Positions 17,535-26,366 of a stretch of DNA of 64,000 bases are shown piece by piece. The notes beneath the pieces are model-generated. The model ran no database searches, was not told where the DNA came from, and saw only the letters and a list, made by a program, of their open reading frames with translations. Origin of the DNA: Sediminibacterium sp. TEGAF015 (GTDB lineage: Bacteria > Bacteroidota > Bacteroidia > Chitinophagales > Chitinophagaceae); NCBI RefSeq assembly GCF_025997995.1, contig NZ_AP026683.1, forward strand, positions 1,674,501 to 1,738,500, written 5' to 3'. Every line of letters begins with the position of its first letter. The first letter of the stretch is position 1. The position numbers were made by a program, and so were the translations under genes.

Positions 17535-18210
17535 CCACTGACGCCTGACGAAGGTATTTTTTTCGTAAAATAATGCCTGGAATAAACCAGCAGACCAAGG
17601 CTGCAATGGAGCCAAGCAACATATCATATCGGCTTTCAGTAAACAAACTCAGTATGAACAACCCATATGTAACAATTGCACCTATTTTCATAGGGGCAAA
17701 TTTCTTTACCATTCCGGTTACCATGGTTGGAAAAGCATATAATAAAATATAAACTGAATATAAAGAAGGCGTAAAGGGTTTCATAACTTCATCAGGTCTT
17801 CCATCCGCGTAGTGTTTCATTAAAGTCCAGCCTTCTTCTGCTATAAACTTCTCAGTTTGCCCCGGCACTATATTCTGATAAAAACCCATAGCAAAAATAC
17901 TAATGCCGAAAACCAACCAGACAGCGTTGATCAGATCATCATCGTATTGCTTGGCCTTCTGTATTTTTTTTTCTCGGATAGAAATATAAATCTGAGGAAT
18001 AATGGCAGCTAGTACCAGCCACCAAATATCGAAACCCAGTTTAAAATCATATTCTCTTTGTAAAAAATTCACACCGGAAGCAATAGCAACTACAGCTCCC
18101 CACAACAAGGATCCAATACCTGTATCATGGTAACTTCCTTTTGCTTTTTTAATCATTTCAGCAATCAACTGTAAACTCTCTTGTTCCGAGAAAGTAGACT
18201 CCTTAGACAT
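17527..18210 (-). CDS. Polytopic membrane protein, paralogue of the next gene
   Basis: 227-residue protein with a soluble N-terminal helix (about residues 8-32, ESLQLIAEMIKKAKGSYHDTG) followed by about six hydrophobic segments. It shares the start pattern ESL-LI-MI-KA, a Y-TG/NG turn and LLWG with the protein at 18203-18799, so the two are tandem paralogues, possibly forming a heteromer. I do not recognise a named function. Eight-base overlaps on both sides (with the regulator and with the paralogue) show tight coupling. Confidence 0.75.
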   Translation of the reverse strand: MSKESTFSEQESLQLIAEMIKKAKGSYHDTGIGSLLWGAVVAIASGVNFLQREYDFKLGFDIWWLVLAAIIPQIYISIREKKIQKAKQYDDDLINAVWLVFGISIFAMGFYQNIVPGQTEKFIAEEGWTLMKHYADGRPDEVMKPFTPSLYSVYILLYAFPTMVTGMVKKFAPMKIGAIVTYGLFILSLFTESRYDMLLGSIAALVCWFIPGIILRKKYLRQASVDV

Positions 18211-18799
18211 GGATTGAATTTTTAAATTTTGCTCTTAAAAGATACCCTGGTATTATCCAGGCGCTAAGTACCGCTGGTATTAATAATAAAATGATTTCAC
18301 GACTCTGAACAAAGACGGAGCAAGCGGCCAATACCCAACAAATTACGCCTCCAATTTTCAATGGATTGAAACGCATTATGGCTCCCGTTAAAAAAGTAGG
18401 CATTCCATAGAACAACAAAATAAAAGCGTACAATAACTGCCAAGTGCCTAATTGTGAAAGGATAAAAGTTACCAATCCCATGCAGATTCCAAAGACCATC
18501 CATACATATCCAATTATTTCATCTGTATAATTCTTCACTTGAGCGGTACGCTGCTTCTTTGCGATATAATAAATTTGGTAAATCATCGCAAAAACAGTTA
18601 ATATCCAAACCGAACTTGCTGATTTACCCATCTGGGTAAATGTTAAGAGTCCGTAATGCAGAAGGGAACAAATGAAAACAATCCATCCCCAGAGCAAATA
18701 CAATGTTCCGTTTTCGGAATATTTGTTTTGCGCCTTGTTAATCATACTCTCAATGAGAGCCAGACTTTCAACAGCAGAAAATTTTTCTGTCTGATTCAT
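18203..18799 (-). CDS. Polytopic membrane protein, paralogue of the next gene
   Basis: 198-residue protein with the same layout as the product of 17527-18210: ESLALIESMINKAQNKYSENG as a soluble N-terminal helix, LLWGW, then about five or six hydrophobic segments ending in WIIPGYLLR (compare WFIPGIILR in the paralogue). Function unknown. A 67-nt gap upstream holds a near-consensus -7 element (TATCTTTA at 18819-18826), so an internal promoter is possible. Confidence 0.75.
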   Translation of the reverse strand: MNQTEKFSAVESLALIESMINKAQNKYSENGTLYLLWGWIVFICSLLHYGLLTFTQMGKSASSVWILTVFAMIYQIYYIAKKQRTAQVKNYTDEIIGYVWMVFGICMGLVTFILSQLGTWQLLYAFILLFYGMPTFLTGAIMRFNPLKIGGVICWVLAACSVFVQSREIILLLIPAVLSAWIIPGYLLRAKFKNSIHV

Positions 18800-18818
18800 T
18801 GGTATTACTAAATTAAGT

Positions 18819-18826
18819 TAAAGATA
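18819..18826 (-). promoter_or_regulatory. Possible internal -7 element in the TonB/ABC gene run
   Basis: The minus strand reads TATCTTTA (seven of eight to TAnnTTTG), 19 nt before the ATG at 18799. No -33 TTG is seen at the right distance, so this is weak. Confidence 0.3.
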
Positions 18827-18865
18827 CCCAACTGTATGGATGATGCTGTAGAATAGGCACACAAA

Positions 18866-19495
18866 TTACTGACATGCGGCTAACAATTGTTCTGCCTGTT
18901 CTTTTCCCCAGTTTGGATGAAAAGCGCTTAATGGTTTAAAACCGGCAAATAATTCCAAGGATTTTTCAAAAAGTTTTTTCGCTACTGATTTGCCGCCACC
19001 AAAAGCTTCTGGCACATTCATTAGATATTGTCCTTCTAGTAAATACGGTCTAGGATTACTTGGATCTAGCTGCTTTGCTTTGGCAATGGCTTCTGACGCC
19101 AGTGCACCATAAGTTTGCCAGCGCGACATGGGATCTACCAATAATTGCATAACTGCCACCTGTTGTTTCAAACAATAGATTTCTGCATTGGCAGGCTCAA
19201 TGGCTTCGGCTTTTGCTATTAATTCAACAACCTTGGTAGCTGCTTTGTCTTTATCAGCGGCCGTATTCATAAAGGCTGCAATAGTATAATGTCTGGCCGC
19301 ATAATAATAGGGTAACCACTGATTTTTTTCTGCCTCTGCAATACGCTCATAATAAGCGCCTAAGGCCTGCAGATCATCAGCCCCTTTGGTTTCTTTCAAT
19401 TTAGCAAAACCATTTTGCATGGCAGATTCATACTTAGTTTGTGCATTTAATACTAAAACAGAAAAAATGGCAATAATTGAAAATATTTTTTTCAT
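18866..19495 (-). CDS. TPR-like exported protein
   Basis: 209-residue protein with a signal peptide (residues 1-18, ending LNAQ). It contains helical repeats of TPR type: AYYERIAEAEKNQWLPYYYAARHYTIAA, ATKVVELIAKAEAIEPANAEIYCLK and AIAKAKQLDPSNPRPYLLEGQ, each with the alanine and proline spacing of TPR. It is probably periplasmic and acts as a protein-binding scaffold; partner unknown. It lies 20 nt after the 2TM gene in the same run. Confidence 0.75.
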   Translation of the reverse strand: MKKIFSIIAIFSVLVLNAQTKYESAMQNGFAKLKETKGADDLQALGAYYERIAEAEKNQWLPYYYAARHYTIAAFMNTAADKDKAATKVVELIAKAEAIEPANAEIYCLKQQVAVMQLLVDPMSRWQTYGALASEAIAKAKQLDPSNPRPYLLEGQYLMNVPEAFGGGKSVAKKLFEKSLELFAGFKPLSAFHPNWGKEQAEQLLAACQ

Positions 19496-19514
19496 GATGT
19501 ATTTTTTTAAATGA

Positions 19515-19787
19515 TTACTGTTGATTTTTTAGTTTCTGATATTCTTTTTCTACACTATTGATTCTATTGCCATGATAGGCTTTTGCATATTGAAATGCAA
19601 GACCAATGCCCCAGCCTAAAATGGGCCAGATAGGCCAGAAATGATTAAGGTTCCCTGAGGAATAATACCAAATTCCAATAAGAAAAAGATTGACAATACA
19701 ATAACTGAATAAGCTCCATCTAAAGCCTACCCTTTCCTTGGCAATCTGCCATAGTATTTCGTCCTTGTTTTCAGTAAGTTGGTTCAT
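19515..19787 (-). CDS. 2TM domain-containing small membrane protein
   Basis: 90-residue protein with two hydrophobic segments (about 28-45 and 51-68) linked by a short loop, preceded by LWQIAKERVGFRWSLFSY and followed by a charged tail. This matches the Bacteroidota 2TM domain, sometimes found fused to histidine kinases or regulators; here it stands alone. Twenty bases separate it from the TonB receptor upstream and 20 from the TPR-like gene downstream. Confidence 0.8.
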   Translation of the reverse strand: MNQLTENKDEILWQIAKERVGFRWSLFSYCIVNLFLIGIWYYSSGNLNHFWPIWPILGWGIGLAFQYAKAYHGNRINSVEKEYQKLKNQQ

Positions 19788-19806
19788 TTTGTTTGGTTTA
19801 AGAATT

Positions 19807-22047
19807 TTATAAATTACTATTGATATTTTGTTGGGTTCTGTCTACACCCCAGCTCAGAAAAATGCCTAGGAAAAAACTACGAGATGCAGGGGGATTAATT
19901 TCCGTCCGAATCAACATTCCATCCGCGTCCCTTAATCTATTGCTGTAATTGTATCCAAAAATCTGTCGCTCATTAAAAACATTATTAATACCCATTACAA
20001 CAACTGCATTGGCTTTCCCGATTTTAGGTAACCAATTCAAACTGAAATTATTGGTACTGTAGGCAATGGTTTTATCCGATAAAAATTCTTTTGGCGATTT
20101 GTTGGGATTAAAATAAGGTCTGCCTGTACTCCAGTTATAACTCCAGTTTACACCAAACATCTTTTTGACCCAGAATTTCTTCAATACTACACTGCCACTA
20201 TGTGTTGCTGCAAAACCTGGTTGTACAAATGCAGGATAATTATTAAAATCTCTTTTGGTATCCAGATAAGAATAGCTGATCCAGTAGTCCAAATTTTTAA
20301 AAGTTTTGCGGTCTCTCCAGAATAATTCAATTCCTTTTGCGTATCCATATCCATTGTTATTTACAGAAACCGGGTATCCGCTCGATGTTTTCAATAAACT
20401 AACATAGTCCTTATAAAAAGCCTGTGCCCTGAATGTGTAACTGGACGATATGTGCTGGTAAGTTAAAATGTAATGGTCTGCCCTTAAGAAAGCTACAGAG
20501 GGTTGATTAATTAAATATCTTCTTTCAGGTGATTGATAGAAAATTCCATAATCGGCAGACAATTGACTGTTCTTTGAAAGTTTGTAAGACAACGCAGCCC
20601 GGGGAGCTATATTCATTTTATTGAGCAAACTGCTATATTCAATGCGAACACCAGGACGAAATGCCAGTTCATTTGTAATATATAAATCTGATTCTCCAAA
20701 AGCAGCGGTATATCTATCTTTTACTAGTGAAGGAAACAAACCCAATATATTCTGAAAACGGGCGCTGTCGCGGTTATTCCAGACTTCCGCTCCAAATCGC
20801 AGTGTGTTGATGGCGCCAAATCTTTTTTCAGCCACAGCCCTCAACTGAAACATCCATTGACTAGCATTATTGGTAAATGATGCCTGATCAATCACCGCAA
20901 TTTGTGTTGGCAACACAGGCTTATATTGTTGATTCTGAACCTGGCTTGCTATCTGATCTTTGTTGTAACTGACACTGCCCGCCAAATTGAGCTTCCAGCC
21001 ATTTCCTAAAAACTGTCTGAAACTGATATTAGTGAAAAGATTCTGATTATTCAGTTTAAACGCATTCCACAATCCAAGACTATCCAACGATGGATTTCTT
21101 ACTCCCAATGAACCTGCATTGTAATAAGCGTATATTTTAAATACACCATTCTTTTTGGTCTTAAATCGATAGTTGGCATCCGCGGTATGAAAATCGGGAA
21201 CTTTAAAAAAGTCAGGAGCCTGCGGTACCAATTTCTGGTATACAGCTAAATTAGTCCAGTTGTAGCTGAACCCATAACTGGACTTTTTATTTGCCGCCAC
21301 TTGCTGTAAACCCAGGGATGCAAACAATGGAGAAAGCCCCAATTGCAATTCGGATTTTTCTGGTATATCCAGGCTTTCCAGATTCAACACACTACTTAAC
21401 GCCTGACCATACAAGGCAGAGTATCCCCCGCTGCTGAACACGGTACCACTAAATAAAAATGGAGAAAATCTTCCTCTTTGTGCTATTCCCGGCACGCTGC
21501 TATAAAAGAAATTATTAACTACAGTTCCATCAATGATGATTTTAGCTTCTTCTGAAGAACCACCTCTAATAAATAACCCTTCTTGTTCTCCTACTTTTTG
21601 TGCCCCTGGTAATGTTTGTATGGTAGCAGAAATATCCGCGTTGGCGCCGGCAGTGGTTGCAATATCCAGTGCTTTTAATACTGTACCTTTTTTCTTGTCA
21701 CTTGCTTCGTATGATCCAGCTGTTATAATTACTGCTTTCAGTTCGTTGATTTCTTCTTTTAAAATAAAAGCTATGACCATTGTGTCCATTCCCAAGTCTA
21801 GTCCCTGTTCCAGGGTTTTATAGCCAATATTGCTCACGACCATGATAACCTTTCCTTTCTCAGTGGTTTTAAAAGAAAAAGCGCCTGTAGAATCAGAAAC
21901 TGTTCCATCATAACTATCCTTAATGACAATATTTGCGCCCGCCAAAATGCGACCTTTCAGATCTTTCACGCTCCCTCTTACCAAAACCTGCCCCTTTAAC
22001 AAGCTGGCCAAAATCATCCCGGCTATAAATAAAAGAATTGCTTTCAT
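19807..22047 (-). CDS. TonB-dependent receptor with N-terminal carboxypeptidase-like domain
   Basis: Outer-membrane receptor of 746 residues from the ATG at 22047, starting with a signal peptide (MKAILLFIAGMILASLLKGQ). Next comes a carboxypeptidase-like regulatory domain (about 20-105: VRGSVKDLKGRILAGANIVI to GYKTLEQGLDLG), a plug with ADISATIQTLPGAQKVGEQEGLFIRGGSSEEAKIIIDG, and a beta-barrel ending in FFLGIFLSW. The longer start at 22095 is rejected because the promoter and palindrome lie inside it. It heads the minus-strand run down to 14717. Substrate unknown. Confidence 0.93.
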   Translation of the reverse strand: MKAILLFIAGMILASLLKGQVLVRGSVKDLKGRILAGANIVIKDSYDGTVSDSTGAFSFKTTEKGKVIMVVSNIGYKTLEQGLDLGMDTMVIAFILKEEINELKAVIITAGSYEASDKKKGTVLKALDIATTAGANADISATIQTLPGAQKVGEQEGLFIRGGSSEEAKIIIDGTVVNNFFYSSVPGIAQRGRFSPFLFSGTVFSSGGYSALYGQALSSVLNLESLDIPEKSELQLGLSPLFASLGLQQVAANKKSSYGFSYNWTNLAVYQKLVPQAPDFFKVPDFHTADANYRFKTKKNGVFKIYAYYNAGSLGVRNPSLDSLGLWNAFKLNNQNLFTNISFRQFLGNGWKLNLAGSVSYNKDQIASQVQNQQYKPVLPTQIAVIDQASFTNNASQWMFQLRAVAEKRFGAINTLRFGAEVWNNRDSARFQNILGLFPSLVKDRYTAAFGESDLYITNELAFRPGVRIEYSSLLNKMNIAPRAALSYKLSKNSQLSADYGIFYQSPERRYLINQPSVAFLRADHYILTYQHISSSYTFRAQAFYKDYVSLLKTSSGYPVSVNNNGYGYAKGIELFWRDRKTFKNLDYWISYSYLDTKRDFNNYPAFVQPGFAATHSGSVVLKKFWVKKMFGVNWSYNWSTGRPYFNPNKSPKEFLSDKTIAYSTNNFSLNWLPKIGKANAVVVMGINNVFNERQIFGYNYSNRLRDADGMLIRTEINPPASRSFFLGIFLSWGVDRTQQNINSNL

Positions 22048-22064
22048 TGTATTGATTTGCAAAA

Positions 22065-22096
22065 CAAACATAAACTGGTTTATTTTATAAACCAAA
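22065..22096 (-). promoter_or_regulatory. Promoter of the TonB receptor operon with embedded palindrome
   Basis: The minus strand shows TTTG (22096-22093), a 20-nt spacer and TATGTTTG (22072-22065), a near-ideal Bacteroidota promoter. The spacer contains the 19-bp palindrome at 22076-22094, so a bound repressor would block RNA polymerase directly. Confidence 0.65.
22076..22094. promoter_or_regulatory. 19-bp perfect palindrome (operator candidate)
   Basis: TGGTTTAT, a 3-nt centre (TTT), and ATAAACCA: two exact 8-nt arms. It sits inside the promoter spacer for the TonB receptor gene. The winged-helix regulator at 17250-17534, encoded in the same gene run, is the natural candidate to bind it; this is inference. 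Confidence 0.6.
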
Positions 22097-22154
22097 TTAT
22101 TTTATAGATTTTATCAATTTTTAGGCATTTTTAATACAAAAGGTCGTAGTACGC

Positions 22155-22186
22155 AAAAAAAAAGGCCGCCCGAGGGGCGACCTTTT
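22155..22186 (-). terminator. Rho-independent terminator of the atp operon
   Basis: On the minus strand, AAAAGGTCGCCC, loop, GGGCGGCC and a run of T residues (22163-22155) form a strong GC-rich hairpin 18 nt after the atpA stop. It ends the atpBEFHA operon and separates it from the TonB receptor promoter downstream. Confidence 0.88.
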
Positions 22187-22203
22187 CAACTCAATCAACT
22201 TTA

Positions 22204-23781
22204 TTATTTGTACTGTTCAGCAATTCCTTTAGCCAAATCAGTCATTTTCTTCAATCCGTCTTCAGGTAAATTACCTTTCTTGAACTCTGCCAGCACATCT
22301 GGTAATTTGTTCTCCATTTCCATTAAGAAATGAGCTTCAAATTCCTTCACTTTCTTAACGGCTACTTCACGTAATAAGCCCTGTGTACCTAAGTAAATAA
22401 TAGCTACCTGCTTTTCTACAGTGAAAGGAGTGTACTGAGCTTGCTTCAATACTTCCACGTTCCTTGCACCCTTGTCAATTACAGACTTGGTAGCAGCATC
22501 CAGGTCTCCACCAAACTTAGAGAAGGCTTCTAACTCACGATATAATGCCTGATCTAGTTTTAGGGTACCTGCTACTTTTTTCATGGATTTGATCTGCGCG
22601 TTACCACCCACACGACTTACAGAAATACCTACGTTGATCGCCGGACGGATACCTGCGTTGAACAAGTTACCTTCTAAGAAGATCTGACCGTCGGTGATAG
22701 AAATTACGTTGGTAGGAATATAAGCAGATACGTCACCCGCTTGTGTTTCAATAATTGGCAATGCAGTTAAAGAGCCACCACCTTTTACCAAATGCTTTAT
22801 AGATTCTGGTAAATCATTCATGTTCTTAGCAACATCATCGTTGGCAATTACTTTTGCAGCTCTTTCCAATAAACGGCTATGCAAATAGAATACGTCACCA
22901 GGATAAGCTTCGCGTCCCGGAGGTCTTCTCAATAACAATGAAACTTCACGGTAAGCAACCGCCTGTTTAGATAAGTCATCAAATACAATCAATGCAGGTC
23001 TACCGGTATCTCTGAAAAACTCACCAATAGCTGCACCAGCAAAAGGAGCGTAGAACTGCAAAGGAGCAGGATCAGAAGCAGAAGCAGATACGATAGTAGT
23101 ATATGCCATTGCACCATTGTCTTCTAAAGTTTTCATAACCCCAGCAACAGTAGATGCTTTCTGACCAATGGCAACATATATACAATATACAGGCTTACCT
23201 GCATCGTAGAATTCTTTTTGGTTAATGATGGTGTCAATACAAATGGCAGTTTTACCAGTCTGACGGTCACCAATTACCAATTCACGCTGACCACGACCTA
23301 CAGGAATCATTGCATCAATTGCTTTGATACCGGTTTGTAATGGTTCTTTAACTGGCTCACGATAAATAACACCTGGCGCTTTACGCTCCAATGGCATTTC
23401 ATATAAATCTCCGCTGATTGGACCTTTACCGTCAATAGGTTCACCTAAAGTATTAATTACACGACCAACTACTCCTTCTCCTACTTTGATAGAAGCAATC
23501 TGACCGGTTCTTTTTACTTTGGCACCTTCTTTAATGCTTCCACTTTCACCCATCAATACCACACCAACATTATCTTCTTCTAGGTTAAGTGCAATTGCTT
23601 TAACACCATTCTCAAATACTACCAGCTCACCGCTTCGTACACCGTTAAGGCCGTACACGCGGGCAATACCATCACCCACCTGCAATACGGCTCCTACTTC
23701 TTCCAGTTCGGCAGAAGCATTGAAATTGCTGAGTTGCTGTCTCAGTATCGCTGATATTTCATCTGGTTTAATATCTACCAT
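22204..23781 (-). CDS. atpA: ATP synthase F1 subunit alpha
   Basis: Non-catalytic nucleotide-binding subunit of the F1 head. The 525-residue protein has the Walker A GDRQTGKT at residues 171-178, and [27 protein letters not shown], the conserved alpha signature; [14 protein letters not shown] includes the arginine finger region. Length is typical. It is the last gene of the minus-strand cluster atpB-atpE-atpF-atpH-atpA and is directly followed by a terminator; atpG, which usually follows atpA, is not there. Confidence 0.98.
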   Translation of the reverse strand: MVDIKPDEISAILRQQLSNFNASAELEEVGAVLQVGDGIARVYGLNGVRSGELVVFENGVKAIALNLEEDNVGVVLMGESGSIKEGAKVKRTGQIASIKVGEGVVGRVINTLGEPIDGKGPISGDLYEMPLERKAPGVIYREPVKEPLQTGIKAIDAMIPVGRGQRELVIGDRQTGKTAICIDTIINQKEFYDAGKPVYCIYVAIGQKASTVAGVMKTLEDNGAMAYTTIVSASASDPAPLQFYAPFAGAAIGEFFRDTGRPALIVFDDLSKQAVAYREVSLLLRRPPGREAYPGDVFYLHSRLLERAAKVIANDDVAKNMNDLPESIKHLVKGGGSLTALPIIETQAGDVSAYIPTNVISITDGQIFLEGNLFNAGIRPAINVGISVSRVGGNAQIKSMKKVAGTLKLDQALYRELEAFSKFGGDLDAATKSVIDKGARNVEVLKQAQYTPFTVEKQVAIIYLGTQGLLREVAVKKVKEFEAHFLMEMENKLPDVLAEFKKGNLPEDGLKKMTDLAKGIAEQYK

Positions 23782-23817
23782 TTTGTATGATTTAAAAGTT
23801 GATCTTAATGTATAAGG

Positions 23818-24381
23818 TTATCTAATATTGGGAACGTAGTGATTGTCTGTGAACTGCTTTCTGATAGCTCGTAAGTCGCTTGCAATGCTTGCATCTACCT
23901 GCTTGTTATCAAACTCTAGTACAAAACCGCCAATCAATTTCTCATCCACGAGAGCCTCTAGTTCAACGGTTGCAAAATTATTTGCTTTTTGAACGTTGGC
24001 TTCAATGGATTTTTTCAACTCCTCTGAAACAGGTGCAGCAGTTATTAACTTCACCTGATGAATTCCTTTTAACTTATTATACTGCTGAATAAATGCATTG
24101 GCAATTTCAGGAAGGTCGCTTTCGCGTCCTTTCTTTACCAAAAGATTGCTGAACAAAGAAGTTAATTCAGAAACTTTACCATTAATAACCGCAGAAATAA
24201 TTTTCTCTTTCTGATCAGCTTTAATAATGGGGCTTCTCAACATGTTCAGAAAATCCCGGCTAATTTTACATACAGCCTGTATGTATAGCATATCAGCACG
24301 CACAGCATCTAATTGATTTTTCTCAATAGAGAGATCAACTAGGCTTTTTGCATAACGGTCTGCTAATCTTGGGTTTGACAT
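23818..24381 (-). CDS. atpH: ATP synthase F1 subunit delta
   Basis: Connects the F1 head to the b-subunit stalk. The 187-residue protein starts MSNPRLADRYAKSLVDLSIE and ends with the conserved C-terminal strand region VDEKLIGGFVLEFDNKQVDASI, followed by LRAIRKQF, a clear OSCP/delta signature. Its start lies 2 nt after the atpF stop; atpA follows after 36 nt. Confidence 0.95.
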   Translation of the reverse strand: MSNPRLADRYAKSLVDLSIEKNQLDAVRADMLYIQAVCKISRDFLNMLRSPIIKADQKEKIISAVINGKVSELTSLFSNLLVKKGRESDLPEIANAFIQQYNKLKGIHQVKLITAAPVSEELKKSIEANVQKANNFATVELEALVDEKLIGGFVLEFDNKQVDASIASDLRAIRKQFTDNHYVPNIR

Positions 24382-24383
24382 GC

Positions 24384-24878
24384 TTAGTTCAATTTAACGC
24401 CTTCAGCTAATTGTTTAATATAATTTTCCTGATCTGCTTTATTGCTCAACTCTCTGCTCAACACTTTTTCAGCCACTTCAATTACCAACGCGCCAACCTG
24501 ATTTTTTACATCGGTTAAAGCTGCATTTTTTTGTTGTGTAATGGCGTTTTGTGCGTCTGCTACAATACGATCAAATTCAGCTTTTGCTTTTTCTTTCGCA
24601 TCGGCTACCATTTTATCAGCAGTTTCTTTTGCTTCTTTAATCATCACCGCTCTTTCCTCACGAGCTTTCGCCATCATTACTTCATTCTCATTTTTCAAAG
24701 CAGCCATTTCAGCCTTTACTTTGTCAGCAGATGCAATTGCGTCTGCGATGCCTGTCTCTCTTTCCTTCAAAGAAGAAAGGATGGGTTTCCAGGCTAAGCC
24801 TTTCAAAAGGAAGAATACAACTAGGAATGCAAATAAAGTCCATACCAACAATCCTAATCCGGGGTTTAACAATTCCAT
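24384..24878 (-). CDS. atpF: ATP synthase F0 subunit b
   Basis: Peripheral stalk subunit of 164 residues: one N-terminal membrane segment (about residues 8-26, LGLLVWTLFAFLVVFFLL), then a long charged coiled coil with WKPILSSLKERETGIADAIASA, the family signature. The alanine and lysine-rich helix continues to the C-terminus. It is preceded by the intercistronic hairpin at 24912-24950 that separates it from atpE. Confidence 0.96.
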   Translation of the reverse strand: MELLNPGLGLLVWTLFAFLVVFFLLKGLAWKPILSSLKERETGIADAIASADKVKAEMAALKNENEVMMAKAREERAVMIKEAKETADKMVADAKEKAKAEFDRIVADAQNAITQQKNAALTDVKNQVGALVIEVAEKVLSRELSNKADQENYIKQLAEGVKLN

Positions 24879-24911
24879 ATTATCGTTTTAATACTAATAG
24901 TTAAGATAAAG

Positions 24912-24950
24912 ATTACTGCATCGCTTGCCCTTTGCGTACGATGCAGTAAT
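24912..24950 (-). other. Intercistronic 12-bp hairpin between atpE and atpF
   Basis: ATTACTGCATCG (24912-24923) and CGATGCAGTAAT (24939-24950) are exact reverse complements around a 15-nt loop. It lies just after the atpE stop on the minus strand, with no T-run behind it, so it is more likely an mRNA-stabilising or processing hairpin than a plain terminator. The 84-nt gap it fills is the largest in the atp cluster. Raising the amount of subunit c relative to the others is a plausible role. Confidence 0.7.
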
Positions 24951-24962
24951 GAGTTTGTGCAA

Positions 24963-26326
<1,364 letters not shown>

Positions 26327-26340
26327 CTCTAAATTTGCGG

Positions 26341-26348
26341 CAAAGATA
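26341..26348 (-). promoter_or_regulatory. Putative -7 element of the atp operon
   Basis: The minus strand reads TATCTTTG, a full match, 14 nt before the ATG at 26326. It supports the shorter atpB start and places the operon promoter in the short gap after the ABC exporter gene. Confidence 0.5.
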
Positions 26349-26366
26349 AGGGTAGATGGTGTATAT

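Noticed and set aside
17535..17627. Longer start for the winged-helix regulator
   Set aside because: The extra 31 residues overlap the upstream membrane-protein gene completely and show no relation to regulators; the ATG at 17534 gives a normal domain and an 8-nt overlap.
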